The notes under the pieces: generated by a model
The model's input: the letters and a program-made list of their open reading frames with translations, nothing else
Databases searched by the model: none
What the model was told of the DNA's origin: nothing
Made by a program: the position numbers and the translations under genes
DNA from: Linyphia triangularis
Lineage: Eukaryota > Arthropoda > Arachnida > Araneae > Linyphiidae
Length of the DNA: 64,000 nucleotides
Direction of reading: 5' to 3'
NCBI GenBank assembly: GCA_963978545.1
Contig: OZ021725.1
Span: forward strand, 90,445,305 to 90,509,304
Shown: positions 1-11,331 of the stretch, piece after piece
How positions within the stretch are numbered: the stretch's first letter is position 1
How the letters are laid out: each line of letters opens with the position of its first letter

Positions 1-2035
1 CCATTTAAAAATTTTACCAATACTTCTTCAATATTTTATCTTTCCTGTGTTAAGGCGTTGGTAAAAGTTAGAGTACTTTTCCAGCAAACTTTTAGACTTC
101 AAGTTTTATGTTTTATATAAAAACTATAGATAAAACATAGTTCTTGAAACCTTCCTTATTGGTAATTTAAAACATATCATTCTGGGTTGTTCAAGTACTC
201 CAAGAGCAACTCGAAAAGTGTTTTATATTACTTTAATTCGATCTAAATTTTATCTAGCTATTTTAAACACCATACTGAAAAATAGAAAAACTACTTTTTC
301 TATGCTAAAACTACAAATTTTTACAAACACAAAACTTTTTTTATCCTAGAAAAGGGTTCAATTCTTCATCATTGTAGAATGACGGTACTTAATTAATAAT
401 TAATATATCCGATAGATATTTAAATTAATTATAAAACGTAAGAACTTTTTATCACATTATCTATATTATTGTAGCGGAGTGTGTAGAAAGCAGGGACTCT
501 ACGAGGGCTATTGTGCATTGAAAGAAATCTTTTAATAATTTGAAATAATAGTGCAAACAACTAGTGCGACTAAGCAAATAGCGCATCGAAAAAAGTAGTG
601 CATCGAAGCCATCTCTTACAAAGCCCCTCATTTCATGAAAGCTTTCAAATTAAAATCATCTGAAATAGCATCTTCAGCAGCTAAAATATAAGAAAACCTT
701 GGGAAACACCTGCCGATAACCCAGCAATCTGCGAAGGAGTAGCTCAATCTTCTTCGTATCTACTCGTTTCGAACCCCATGGAAAAAAATGTTTTAGTAGT
801 TGCCTTAGTGGAGATTTCACGGGAAAAAATATGAAAATCTCTTTTCGTATTGATAAATATTGAATACTTGTTCATTTTGAAAGCCTAACTTAATAAAATT
901 GATGGGTAATTGATTTACAACTTAATGTAGTAATTAGAAAAATGCTTAAACAACACTTTATATTAAACTAAATTTAGTTCTATAGTATTATATTGAGATT
1001 ACCACAAAGGTTACTATAAATAATTTAATTTTTTAATTATTAATATAATTAAAATTAATTGTATTTTCAAGTTGAATTAATAATTTTCTATTAGTTTCAA
1101 ATTCAAACTAAATAAATCAGTTTACAGAAATATTGCCTGATTAATGATATAAATATTTAAAATGTACCGATGTGACTTCAATGTTCTATTTTCCGATTGA
1201 TATCACAAATGACTAAATAAAAATTTAAGTAATCTTTTTTTACAATAATTTATCTTTAATATTTAAAAGCTAATAATAATTAGTTTTTAACATTTAAAAG
1301 TATTGTAAAGTATAAGAAGCCGTTTTAGATAAATCCTTACTTAGAAACTTTAATTTTTATTCTAAATCTAAATTGTAGGTTTTATCAAATGCAAAATATG
1401 AATCAACTAAAAAAAATTAATAGCTAAAAATTCCTCCTCTGTAACATCTTTACTATAAATTTTAAATATATAATTTTAATAAATTATTCCTCATAAATGT
1501 TGTCATTATAGAGTATATTTGAAAAATTAACTTGAATTCGTTATCATTTGTGTATACTTCTTTTATTGATGTTAAGGGGAATTTGGTCTTTTAAAAAATT
1601 AACTGACCCTCTTAAAACTATGGTCAGGTTTTGTAGATATTGAGTTATGAAACTTTACTTAAAATGATATTTAGTGTTATTTTACCAATAAACAAAATAA
1701 TGTTGGTAAAATTAACCCAGAAAACTATTTAAACATCAGATTTAAAACACTTATGTGATTAATTTTACATAAGGAACTATTCATTACTTTAATATTACTT
1801 GGATAAATTGTAAGTACCTGTGTATTTTTTTACTCGCATTATTCTGAATGGATTGAAATCTTAGAAGTTAAAAATGAATACCATATTTATGTACCAAATG
1901 TTACACCAAAAAATTATTTAAAAAAAGAAAATTCATTTATCCCATGAGTCCAACTTCTTTCAAAAGCAAGTTTTTTTTTTGTTTTTTTTTTTTATGAATC
2001 GTTTAAATCATTTCAAATCCAAAAGAACACTTTCC
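1..2035. other. AT-rich non-coding stretch
   Basis: Apart from the weak tRNA-like patch at 728-775 I see no gene, exon-like frame or structured repeat here. The sequence is A/T-dominated, with short homopolymers (for example a broken T-run near 1971-1993). A slightly less AT-rich patch lies at about 470-800. Confidence 0.6.
728..775 (+). other. possible degraded tRNA-like/SINE head
   Basis: A TAGCTCAATC string resembles a polymerase III A box, and GTTTCGAACCC some 27 nt further on resembles a B box. A real tRNA or SINE head has about 44 nt between them, so an internal deletion would be needed. No 3' CCA or tail is seen. This could be chance. Confidence 0.2.
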
Positions 2036-2039
2036 AAAT

Positions 2040-2310
2040 CTCATTCCACAGATGGCATCAGATTCAAGTTACTTTCCTTCCGCGGCACCTCGCTTCATCC
2101 GGGTCTCCAGCAATTTTGTCCTCAAAGGGTTGAGCCTTACTCCATTCCCCACCAATAGCAGTTCAACCCTTTTCCTCTCCACGGCCAATCAAAGCGTGCC
2201 GACGTACTAAGCGCAACCAACAGGAGTTCAAAAGCCATGCAAATAAGGGAGGGGGCATACATTACGTCACACCGCTTTCCCCCTCTTAGCTCAACGTTTA
2301 ATTTCTAAAA
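2040..2310. promoter_or_regulatory. promoter-like island 1 (CCAAT, octamer, CRE-like)
   Basis: A patch of clearly higher GC inside AT-rich flanks. It carries CCAAT at 2185-2189, a perfect octamer ATGCAAAT at 2237-2244 and TTACGTCA (CRE/ATF-like) at 2272-2279, with CpGs in between. These are classic binding sites for NF-Y, POU-domain and CREB/ATF proteins. No adjacent coding exon is visible, so it may be a distal promoter, an enhancer or a non-coding RNA promoter. The assignment rests on motifs only. Confidence 0.4.
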
Positions 2311-2944
2311 ATTATGACGTGTGTGCTTTGTTCCTGAGTGATAAATACGGAGATAAGCGCTAAGGTATTGGAAATCTATGTATCAATGTCTGCGAAATCT
2401 CGTTTTATTAATAAGTGAGATTTGTGCTTATTAAGCTAAATTGCTGCACTTAGGAAATGAAAATGATCCATCATAAGAGAAATTATTTAAATTAAATTTT
2501 GTTTTAGTTGAACAGATATCGGAGAGATTTTTTTTTTAGATAGATTTTAGTGAAAATTGACTTTTTCTTGATTTATGACACGTGAGAATTAGATTTTATT
2601 ATAAAACGTTCGATATTTTGTCTTGTAATTAATATTACTTAAAGAAGAAAAGTCAGTTTTTAATATGAGAACTGCGCTAATATGCGAAACAGTTGGAGCT
2701 ATTCAATCAAATTTCGTTTTAATTTAATTAATTTTTTTTATAAATATAAATTTAGTTTTTTAGGGACTGACTTCTTGATAGGTAATACGTTTTCCTGCAA
2801 TCTTCAAAATTAAAACTTGTTAAAAAAAAAACAATATTCATTTGCAGGCGAAAATTTATGTTTTACATTAAGGCACTAGAGTTTGAAGATTTCAACTCTA
2901 TTTAAAATAAATTACTTCCAATTATAATATGTTCTATACTAGCT

Positions 2945-3092
2945 CTATAATTATAAAAATATACTATAATTATAATAATATACTATAATTATAAAAATAT
3001 ACTATAATTATAATAATATACTATAATTATAAAAATATACTATAATTATAATAATATACTATAATTATTAAAATATACTAAAATTATAACAA
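2945..3092. repeat. 19-bp AT-rich tandem array, alternating variants
   Basis: About 7.8 copies of a 19-bp unit (CTATAATTATAAAAATATA and a variant with AATAA in place of AAAAA) run head to tail. The first six copies alternate strictly between the two variants, giving a 38-bp higher-order period; the last two diverge. The array is bracketed by the same 9-bp word ATACTAGCT (2936-2944 and 3098-3106). Confidence 0.92.
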
Positions 3093-3106
3093 TCTCCATA
3101 CTAGCT

Positions 3107-5831
3107 GCTAAATAATTGCAATTATCGAAAGAGCATCACCAATGGGGAATTAAAGTATCCAGTGAATGGATAATGTATCTTCGTCCCTTGACACATTAGA
3201 GATGAGATACATGCACTATTTAGTTGCCCTACGGACACTCATTATAATGATACCTCTGTGGACTTATGACAATCCTTGTTCATCAGTTGACTGTATAAAA
3301 TTGAGATTTCTACGGAAGGTAACCAATGTGTTAGTTTACTCAAGTTGAGGTCGTGTAACTTAACAAAATTATATTTATCATTGAAAATAAAAATTAGATA
3401 TCGCAATTAGACTTTAATCACTAATATAAAAACTAAAACTAAACAATTTTAACGTACAGTTTAACGTACCTTAATACAGAGTCTATTTTAACCGTAGATA
3501 ACTATGCATTCGCATCTTATCTAATAGACTTCCTGTTAGTGGATTACAGATGTGTCCATACTAACTCCATCTCACGCATCGAAATCATTAATTAGCGCAC
3601 ATTTCTATTTATTTATTGCAATATTATAACGCTGCTCTTAGATGCATTAATTAGTTTAAAATAAATAAAGGACATGTAAAAAATATACTTGCTTTTAATT
3701 CGTAGTCCAGGAGACGAATGATTAGTTACAAAGTAACACTGATTAGGGTCTAAGGTTCAATTGCATAGTTATTAGGTTTAACAAAAATAAGTAGCACTAA
3801 ACAGTTGAACAAATATCAGAAAAATTGAAATATATATTTTCATTTACAATAGTTTACGCAGTTCCTTCAGTAATCCTCGCCATAAATTATTTGTCCCTTT
3901 CTAACATAATTTTTAACCAAACCTGAACATCTGTTACAACTACAACAACAACAACAAACTTTACAAATAGCATCTTCAGTCTCCAATAGTTATTTTCCAA
4001 AATACAAAAATCAGTTTGGTAAGTTTAATATCAACGGATATTTATTTTCCCTATTCCATGCTTTCCTTCATTCGTCAGAGATATTAAAACTGCCTTTGGA
4101 CACGTCGACTTCAGGATGCTAAGAATAAGAAATCTTACACCAGGCCCAAACTCAATTTTCATTTTATACTCTCCTCCGGGTTCTACATTTTTGTATCTGA
4201 AACCCATAAATTCTATTGAAACTAAAAGGGGGCTCCCGATCCGAGATTTACGACAGAGTTTCTGTTTGAATCAAATAACGACCGAATTTCTGCAGTTTCT
4301 GCAGATGAAATAGAGAAGAGTATAGGAGAAGGGGGCAGGACTGCCGAGAATTGTGCGGAAAATTTACGGAAGTTTCGTCTTTTATGAGTTCCTCACTTGA
4401 TACATCCTGAAGTTTTGGGTCTCCAAGGAAGGATTCATTTCAGGAAATGAGACAATGTCTATTGTGAGGGAAATTTAAATGCAAACTGAACCTTAAAAAT
4501 ATGCATTTGAAAGTAAAAAAGCATTCCTAGAATTGATATGTTGACTTTTAGTTTTTCTAATAAAACAAAGTTGACCTTGCATATTTAAAGAATATTTTTC
4601 TAAGTAGATTAAAATAGTTACTTATAAAAATAGTTGTAAAAGTATTATTTTTTCAAATGAGGTAGAATTCTTATTTGATAAGTACGTTAGAATAAGTCTA
4701 TTAATTTACCGAGTTTGTAAAAATAATTTCGCACATGTTGCATACAATATTTTTCATAATCACGTGCAAAAAATATTTGTAATATATACATATATATTAA
4801 TGTTAAAACCAATCTATGAATCTCTTCTGAAAATATGTAATTTCTATAACAAGACTACATAAAATGTGACCATGAGGCATGCTATAAAGTACACACTAAT
4901 GCGATAAAGTTACTATACCGCACTCCTCGCTGTAAAGTGCTGCTTTCAAGACGTTTTCTGATTAAAAAAAGTTAAATTTTGTAGCGTTGTTATATAACTA
5001 TTATTATTTATCATGAATTAAATCTGGTATTGATATCAGATCACTTTTTGCTCTATTGTTGCTTTGTTGTTAAAAATTTTAATATTTTTTATTCACATCA
5101 ATTTTATACCAATTGTTATTCATTTTGAACTCTAAACAAGGCTTTCAAACTTAATAAACGATTTAAAAGAACTGCCCATCTTGAGAAAAATTAAAATATA
5201 TTAAACATAGATATTTTTAGACGTATGATATAAAAAAAATACATTCATATTTTAAGAGGCTAACTATACTTTTTCATAATTGTTAAATACATTAATCTTC
5301 CTTTTAAATTTTACGTACTTAATTTTTTTTTTCAAATTCAATTATATTTTAATATTAACTATGTTTTCATCTAATAAATTTCAAATTATGTACTAGGAAG
5401 TTTTACACCAAACAGGAAGAACAAAATTAACTCAGTAAAAACAATCAACCCATAAGAACACATTTTTAAATATAAATCCTGAATATTCATTCCAACTTTT
5501 ATGTGCAACTGCAATAAATTAAGCGATATAACATACTCTAATATTTCTTTCGATATAACGTACGTAAATAAAAACGTGTGTGAAAGAGGTCTATCAATGA
5601 CAGCCCCCAAAACTTGACAAAATAGATTGTCATAGGTAAGGAATTTTTCTGCTAAGTTTCAACTGGTGAACGACCACTGGATGAATTTGCCTTCCGCAGA
5701 TTTTCTCACCACAAACGAATAAGCTCAAAGTCAATACAAAAATTAAAAAAAAAAAAAAAATCACACAATGCAACTGTATAAAAATTCGTTACGGTAAAAA
5801 CTCAGAAATGATGAATAAATACAAGACAGAT
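3107..5831. other. AT-rich non-coding stretch
   Basis: No gene or repeat family recognised. Short open frames of 60-75 codons occur on both strands but resemble no family I know. A somewhat less AT-rich unique patch lies at about 4080-4420. An A-run sits at about 5747-5760. Confidence 0.55.
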
Positions 5832-5839
5832 ATTAAGCT

Positions 5840-5960
5840 TAGAGATGTGATATTTACGTTCTTTTTGCTGAACAGGTGTTCTCTGCTCCTGTTCTTTTAA
5901 AATGAACTACTCATTAACCCGTTCTTTTGAAGAACCAGTTCTTTTTTTCCATTTACCGAA
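5840..5960 (+). repeat. left terminal region of the hAT element
   Basis: Begins with the terminal inverted repeat and continues into several GAACAG / CTGTTC / GTTCTT words. Such subterminal repeats are typical transposase-binding zones in hAT elements. They mirror the words seen in the right arm. Confidence 0.7.
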
Positions 5961-6498
5961 ATCATTGCGAAGAAGTGCCGGTCGGTCTTTGGGGTAGGTC
6001 ACAAGGGTCGAGGACGAATCTTCCTGCACTCCGCTGCTCTGATCACGTTGCGTTTTAAAGAATGAGAGGGAAAGTTACTAAGTTTTTGTTTGGTTTTCCA
6101 ATGATTGCGTCAGAATAATATATACAAATTAGAAGACTTTTTGATATTTTCGAAAATATGATTGTGACAGTCACACTCCTTAAATTATAAGCTCTACATA
6201 TAATTTTAGGCTGAATATTTGCATTTATAATGTAGTAATTTTAAATGAATGGAGTTTTTAATATATAAAGTTTCCAAAATACTGGGACTCAAAGAATGTT
6301 CAAAACCTCAATGGACAAAAAACAAATATTATTGCATTTTATTTAGTCTATAATTTATTAAAAGGGATGAATAAATAAATTAAAACTTTAAATTAGAAAT
6401 TAATGGAGGTATACAAAATCACAAACGGTGGTGAATATTGTATAATTTTTTTCCCGACACCCTAGAAATGATTTTTTTTTTTTTACTTTCATTTATCC

Positions 6499-6513
6499 CA
6501 AGGGCGTAGCCAG
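6499..6513 (+). mobile_element. isolated GGCGTAGCCAG motif, fragment of another hAT end
   Basis: CAAGGGCGTAGCCAG resembles the CAGNGGCGTAGCCAG ends common in animal hAT elements. No matching inverse end was found nearby, so at best this is a broken terminus. Confidence 0.3.
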
Positions 6514-6699
6514 AAGAAAAAAAATTCGGGAGGGGATATGAAATCATATCAATAAATCATACAATCCTCTTTATCAATGCCGCATGTATTTAGTAATCAA
6601 GATAATAGCTATTTTGTCTGTATCCTTAGACATTCAAAAACATCTATAATAGTAAAATAAGCTGTGTGTCTGTCTGTCTATTTGTCTGTGGATCTATAA

Positions 6700-7500
6700 T
6701 AGAAACCTACTTAAAATTGGAGTAGTAGAGCTCTGAAATTTTCAGCATAAGTAGTTTTGGCCTTCTAATTGTATACATCACAAAACAGAAAGTTAAAATT
6801 TTAATTAGTTATTTTTTAATTAATTGTTTTAATTAATAAATATGTTACAAAACGATATCTAATAGGGCTACAGCTCTGAAATTTTCAACATAAGTAGTTT
6901 TGGCGTTTTAATTGGATTTCTAAAAAACAGAATTTTAAATTTTTATTTTGTTCTTTTTTGATTAATTTTTTTTAGTTAATAAATAAACATTTTACAAAAC
7001 GATTATTAATGGGGCTACAGCTCTGAAATTTTCAACATAATTAGTTTTGGATTTCTAATTGAACTTTTGAAAAACAGAATTTTAAATTTTTATTTAGTTT
7101 CTTTTTAATTAATTAATTAATATTTTACAAAACGATTTCTAATAGGACTACAGCTCTAAATTTTTCAACATAAGTAGTTTTGACCTTCCAATTGGACTTT
7201 AGAAAAACAGAATTTTAAATTTTTATTCAGTTTCTTTTTAATTAATTTTTTTAATTAATTAATTAATTAAATAATTAATATATATTTTACAAAACGCTTT
7301 CAAATAGGGCTACATTTCTGAAATTTTCAACACAAGTAGTTGTGGTTTTCTAATTGGACTAACAAAAGGAATGTTAAAATTTTAATTTGTTTTTTAATTA
7401 ATTTTTTTCTAAAAAGCGACTTCGAATAGACCTAGAGTTCTGAAAGTTTCAACATAAGTAGTTTTGGTCTCTAATTTTGCTTTCCACAAACACATGTTAA
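6700..7500 (+). repeat. six-copy ~140-bp tandem block inside the Helitron
   Basis: The core GCTCTGAAATTTTCAACATA (with variants) recurs at about 6731, 6874, 7021, 7154, 7318 and 7439, a spacing of roughly 121-164 bp. Each copy continues with a GTAGTTTTGG-like word and a TTCTAATTGGA-like word, then an A/T-rich spacer with TTAATTAATT. The copies are visibly diverged. Confidence 0.85.
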
Positions 7501-7599
7501 AATAATCTTAAAGGGGTGTTGTATTATTGTACTAAAGAGGAATTTTTTTTTCCTCGACAAGGGAGAGGCTTCCAATACTGATAAGGCTTTTACGTAGCA

Positions 7600-7765
7600 A
7601 TTAGATTTTAGTGAGTGAAGTGAGCTTATGCTTACGCAGCAATGAAACTTTCAGCCAGCGAAGCGAGCCTATGCTTGCATAGCAATGAACCTTTCAACGA
7701 GTAAAGTAAGCCTGTGTTTATGTGTCAATGAACTTTTCAGCAAACGAAGCGAGCTCGATTTTGCG
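7600..7765 (+). repeat. ~60-bp tandem block with GCGAAGCGAGC words
   Basis: Four related units each carry an AGCAATGAA-like word followed by TTTCAGC and GCGAAGCGAGC (variants GTGAAGTGAGC, GTAAAGTAAGC, ACGAAGCGAGC). They lie directly before the Helitron 3' end. The short GC-rich words could form small hairpins. Confidence 0.75.
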
Positions 7766-7904
7766 TAAAAATAAAATTTGATAAAATTTTGTAGTGAAGC
7801 ACGGTTATTCAGCTAGTTTTAAATAAATTTAATATTTTAAACAAAATATAAATTGATTTTTGTGTTTTAATGGCAAACCTAAAAATTTCGGGACCTGGAA
7901 AAAC

Positions 7905-8495
7905 GCTTGAATTACCCATATGTATACATAGGGTAATGAAAGTATAGCATTCGGTCCAAAAAAAAAAATCGATTTTGTATTTGCATTTCACCACGTTTTG
8001 AAACATCCGGCTTTCAAAAAAGTGATCTAGAAAAAATATACGTCTGTGGTCAGCATAACTCCCGAAAAAGTTGACCTACGATGTTCAAATTTAGTATGCG
8101 GGTATGTGGTGGCCATGGGTACCATTTAGGCTTTCGTCAAAATTGCGCATGCGCACAAGGTAACTGCCATTGAAAAAATCATGTTTTTCAATTATTGCTA
8201 AAAAACGGCTCTAACGATTTTCATCAAAATCACTGTGGAGATGCTTCTTAAGGTGTTCTAGATATACCCACCTTCGAAATTCTTATAAAAATGCTTTAAT
8301 GGCGTAAAAAGTTGAAAAATGAATGCCTTCTACAAAAGTTCTCTTTCCTTGAGCATACCTCATCAACGATTGTTTTTTCTTCTCCCCTCAGATTCACTTA
8401 TAATAAAGGATAATGTATAAAAACGGTAAATGACACAAGTCCACGTCAGTATGTAATTGAAAGTTGTGCGATGTTCCACACCCCTAGTTTTCATT
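7905..8495 (+). mobile_element. dispersed repeat family X, copy A
   Basis: Shares long diverged similarity with the reverse complement of 54940-55645. Landmarks in order: CATATGTATACATAG, AAGTGATCTAGAAAAAAT, CATAACTCCCGA-like, ACGATGTTCAAATTT, GCGCATGC, GGCGTAAAAAGTTGAAAAA, TTATAATAAAGGA and GTGCGATGTTCCACAC. This copy lacks about 120 bp found in copy B after the ATAATAAAGGA word. The class is unknown: there is no coding frame and no clear terminal repeat. It begins about 90 bp after the Helitron end and lies within the outer hAT element. Confidence 0.82.
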
Positions 8496-9035
8496 TCAAT
8501 GGTAAACTATGCTAAAAAAAATACGCATTTAATCGGAGCCATTTGAACAACGTTTTAATTTTTTTTTTTTTTTTAATTTCTAGAAAGTTATAATTTTATA
8601 TAAGTAACTCAAAAATTTAAATTATTTTTGAACATACTCGTTTCTGAAAACAAAATTCTTATAATATTATAACTATCTTGCTATATAACACTTATTATAC
8701 TGGAGAAAAGTAAAAAAAAAAAAAACACCTTCACAACTAGTGAGAGATAATTTGTTACAATCACAGTCGTGTCTACTCGTTTCTGGATAGTAGAAATTGC
8801 ATTGGCCCGATAGAGTATGAGTAATTTGTGAAAGATTCCCACAGTGATAATGTAGTGTAGAAAAAATTAACTTAAAACAAAAATGTTAGAGATAGCCCAG
8901 GTCCTTTTACCAAAATATTATTTCACAATAGATTTACAATATAATGGGACACACTAGTTTTATTACACATTATATAAAAAATACAACCTTCATTACAGTG
9001 GATTTCGAAACACAACGAAAAACTCAGCCTGCTAT

Positions 9036-9095
9036 AAGGATTCGAACCTAGCACCTTAAGAGTATGACAAGCAACCTTTGGAATTGCATTAAACA
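9036..9095 (-). other. tRNA-derived SINE head or tRNA pseudogene
   Basis: Read on the minus strand it carries a perfect B box GGTTCGAATCC. About 42-44 nt upstream is a weak A-box-like TGCAATTCC region, which is the normal tRNA spacing. The part before the B box, TCATACTCTTAAGGTGCTA, resembles an anticodon-arm/variable region. No acceptor stem closes, so it is not a working tRNA. Confidence 0.45.
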
Positions 9096-9232
9096 AAATA
9101 CGACATTTCGTTTCTTTCTTAATTAATACAAATTAGAAGACCAAGAAAAGGCTTATGATCCAGGAGGGTTGGTCTAGACAAAATAAAATACTGAATTTAT
9201 AAAATACACATTATAAAAAACCGAATATGCAG

Positions 9233-9300
9233 AATGCATAATAGAAAATACCGAAATTGCAGAATTCGACATTTTCAATTTTGTATTCCTATTATGCATT
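9233..9300. repeat. short inverted repeat
   Basis: AATGCATAATAG (9233-9244) and its exact reverse complement CTATTATGCATT (9289-9300) are separated by 44 bp. They could form a 12-bp stem. No flanking duplication was found. Confidence 0.6.
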
Positions 9301-9929
9301 GTGTATATTTCGTAAGTAAAGAAAGTCAAGCTGTTTGCATGTCCTCACATGCCGAGAATTCTGTAAAAGAACATGTTCTTGACAAATTTATTATAAACTC
9401 CGCAAATTTATTTTTTTAATTCTTTCAAAACTAGCTTTTATTTGTTACATACAAATCTAGTGAAAAAAAATTATAATAATTTCAATTTAAAACCAGAGTA
9501 AAAAAAAAAAAATGTTTTTTTGCCGGATGGGATTTACCGGACCAATGTAACATAGACCTAATACATTAAAAATTAAAAAAAAAATTAAAAATTCCAAAGA
9601 TAAATATTCCACGACATTTTGTTATCATAAATTATGTTTTCTTTTTCCAAATTTACCAAAAATTAAGTTTACTTAATTTAAAAACACACTTGTAACACAC
9701 ATTACAATATAAGAAAAACGCGGTTTCATTCAATGCATTGATAGTTTGAATATAAACGAGAAATGAAATAATTACCTTACTATTATTAAAACAATAAAAA
9801 ACAACAACATATAAGCATTATATCTGCTGAAATTAATTGAAAAGATCTCCCCCCCCCCTCCCGCGAGCATTTCAACACTGTCCTAATAATGATGAAAGCA
9901 ACAGCATATTCGAGAAACACGGAACTAGT

Positions 9930-10409
9930 TCTCTCCTAGCTCCCGTTCCGACGACACAGAGCGGGAATGAGCAGAGAGCGAGTGAACGGGATTAGCTCTA
10001 ATGAACTACTCTTTACGGAACAGTTCAAACTGAGCCGTTCGGAAAGAGCAACTCACCTAAACTGTTCTGAACAGAGCTGGTTGAAAAGAACTAGCTCTTT
10101 GAAACAAACCTGCTCATCGATAGTACTCCAAATCGATGTTGTCCATCGTCCATCTACTCTGCGCAACGCAGCCCTGCTGTTAGGAGAGAGATCATGGATA
10201 AGGAATGTGTGTGTGGAGGGAGAGGGGGAAACGAAACCTTCTTACTCAAGTGTGACGTCAGAGGTGTGACGCATAGGATCGGAGCTGAAGGGATATCATC
10301 GAAGAATGTTAAGGAACAGGGTTTTGGTGAGATCAAAGAACAGGATGTTCTTGCTCTTTTTAAGGAACAGGCTCAAAATAGCAGACTGTTCTTTTATTTC
10401 CCATCCCTA
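9930..10409 (-). repeat. right terminal region of the hAT element
   Basis: A higher-GC arm with many GTTC/GAAC words (for example near 10017-10075, 10311-10370 and 10388-10393), ending in the terminal inverted repeat. Overlapping short frames on both strands (up to 100 codons) fall in this arm. I regard them as incidental because their sequence is dominated by the repeat words. Confidence 0.7.
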
Positions 10410-10417
10410 ATTAAGCT

Positions 10418-11286
10418 CATACCTTATATTTGATAACATTGCTTCATTTTTTTTACTGGTTGGTTAAACAGTTAAACATGAACTAATTTTCAATATTTAT
10501 AAACCCACTAACAAAAAAAAAACTATAATTTGTACATGCATTTAACCATTTAAAAAAATTACCAAAATTCTAACTCCCCTCAAAGCAAAAAAAAAATTAC
10601 AAACTAGTTAACTTTAAGGCCTTTTAATGAAATCTGCAATCCTCCCCCCCCCCCACACACACACTCCTGCTTTCTATAACGAAGACGCAGCATATTAAAT
10701 TCCTAAGCGATGCCAGCTAAAATAAAAATGAAGGGTCCGGTCTACTTGAGACGTCGAAATTGAAGGCTACCCAAAACACCAGGAGTAATGAAAAGCGGGA
10801 TTAGAAAAGGGATTTGCTTTCCGGAGCAAAAACAACAAGGCTTCTTGTGATAGAGCTAGAAAGAATGGGACCGCTTAGAAAGGGAATTAAAACTGATTTG
10901 GGTATTTTTAATATACGCGAGTTGGGAGGGGAGGAGCGAGACTTTTTTTTTTTTTTTTTATGCTTAGGGGTATGGATGGTGTCTGAGATTTAAACTGGTG
11001 GAACTTTTTGTTCGCCTTTTCCCTGCATTCTTAAATTAATTTTTTTTCCTTGGTTTTATCTTACTGGAGAAGAATGTGGGATGAATTATAAATTCCACCT
11101 TTTCAGGGGTTTGCTTAAAGGTGAGGCATTTCTGAAATGGTACTCGTTAGAGATGATTGTGAAGCGCGTGGTTTGATAGTTAATGGTGAATTTAGGGATG
11201 GATCTTTTGTAATTACAAAAGATCCGTTTCTGCAATTGTCTTTAATTTTTTATGTTTGAAATCAGTCAATTTTGTCATAAAATTAT

Positions 11287-11288
<2 letters not shown>
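10418..11288. other. non-coding stretch with C-run
   Basis: Contains C11 followed by an (AC)5 run at 10644-10664 and a moderate-GC unique stretch at about 10690-11000, interrupted by a T-run (10944-10959). No gene signal is recognised. Confidence 0.5.
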
Positions 11289-11320
<32 letters not shown>

Positions 11321-11331
11321 TATATATATAT
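11289..11331. repeat. T29 homopolymer plus (AT)n
   Basis: Twenty-nine T residues (11289-11317) run directly into an alternating AT tract. It may be the tail of a minus-strand retroposed sequence, but no body was identified. Confidence 0.9.

Larger units (their letters stand above)
6643..7816 (+). mobile_element. non-autonomous Helitron
   Basis: Starts with TCTATAATAGTAAAATAAGC followed by a GTCTG-rich stretch, and ends ...TTATTCAGCTAG. The flanking bases are A (6642) and T (7817), matching Helitron insertion between A and T with TC at the 5' end and CTRR at the 3' end. Both ends closely resemble insect Helitrons that begin TCTATA and end AGCTAG|T. There is no Rep/helicase frame. The interior is two tandem-repeat blocks (6700-7500 and 7600-7765). 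I do not see a strong 3' hairpin just before CTAG, which lowers certainty slightly. The element sits inside the larger hAT element. Confidence 0.75.
5832..10417. mobile_element. composite hAT-family element with 8-bp target duplication
   Basis: The element body is 5840-10409 (4570 bp). Its ends are inverted: TAGAGATGTGATATTTACG on the left, and TAGGGATGGGAAATAAAAG when the right end is read on the minus strand (9 of the first 11 bases match). The exact 8-bp word ATTAAGCT flanks both ends (5832-5839 and 10410-10417). Eight-base duplications and TAGNGATG-type ends are hAT hallmarks. Both arms carry subterminal repeats of GAACAG/CTGTTC-type words (5870-5960 and 9960-10400). No transposase frame is visible, so this copy is non-autonomous or gutted. 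It encloses a Helitron, a dispersed repeat and a SINE-like head, so it is probably the oldest layer. The right arm contains a full TGACGTCA at 10253-10260. Confidence 0.8.

Noticed and set aside
3166..3348. Short open frame after the 19-bp array
   Set aside because: 60 codons with no similarity and no promoter or splice context.
9967..10269. 100-codon frame that might be a transposase remnant
   Set aside because: It consists of hAT subterminal repeat words, and overlapping frames on both strands are equally open.
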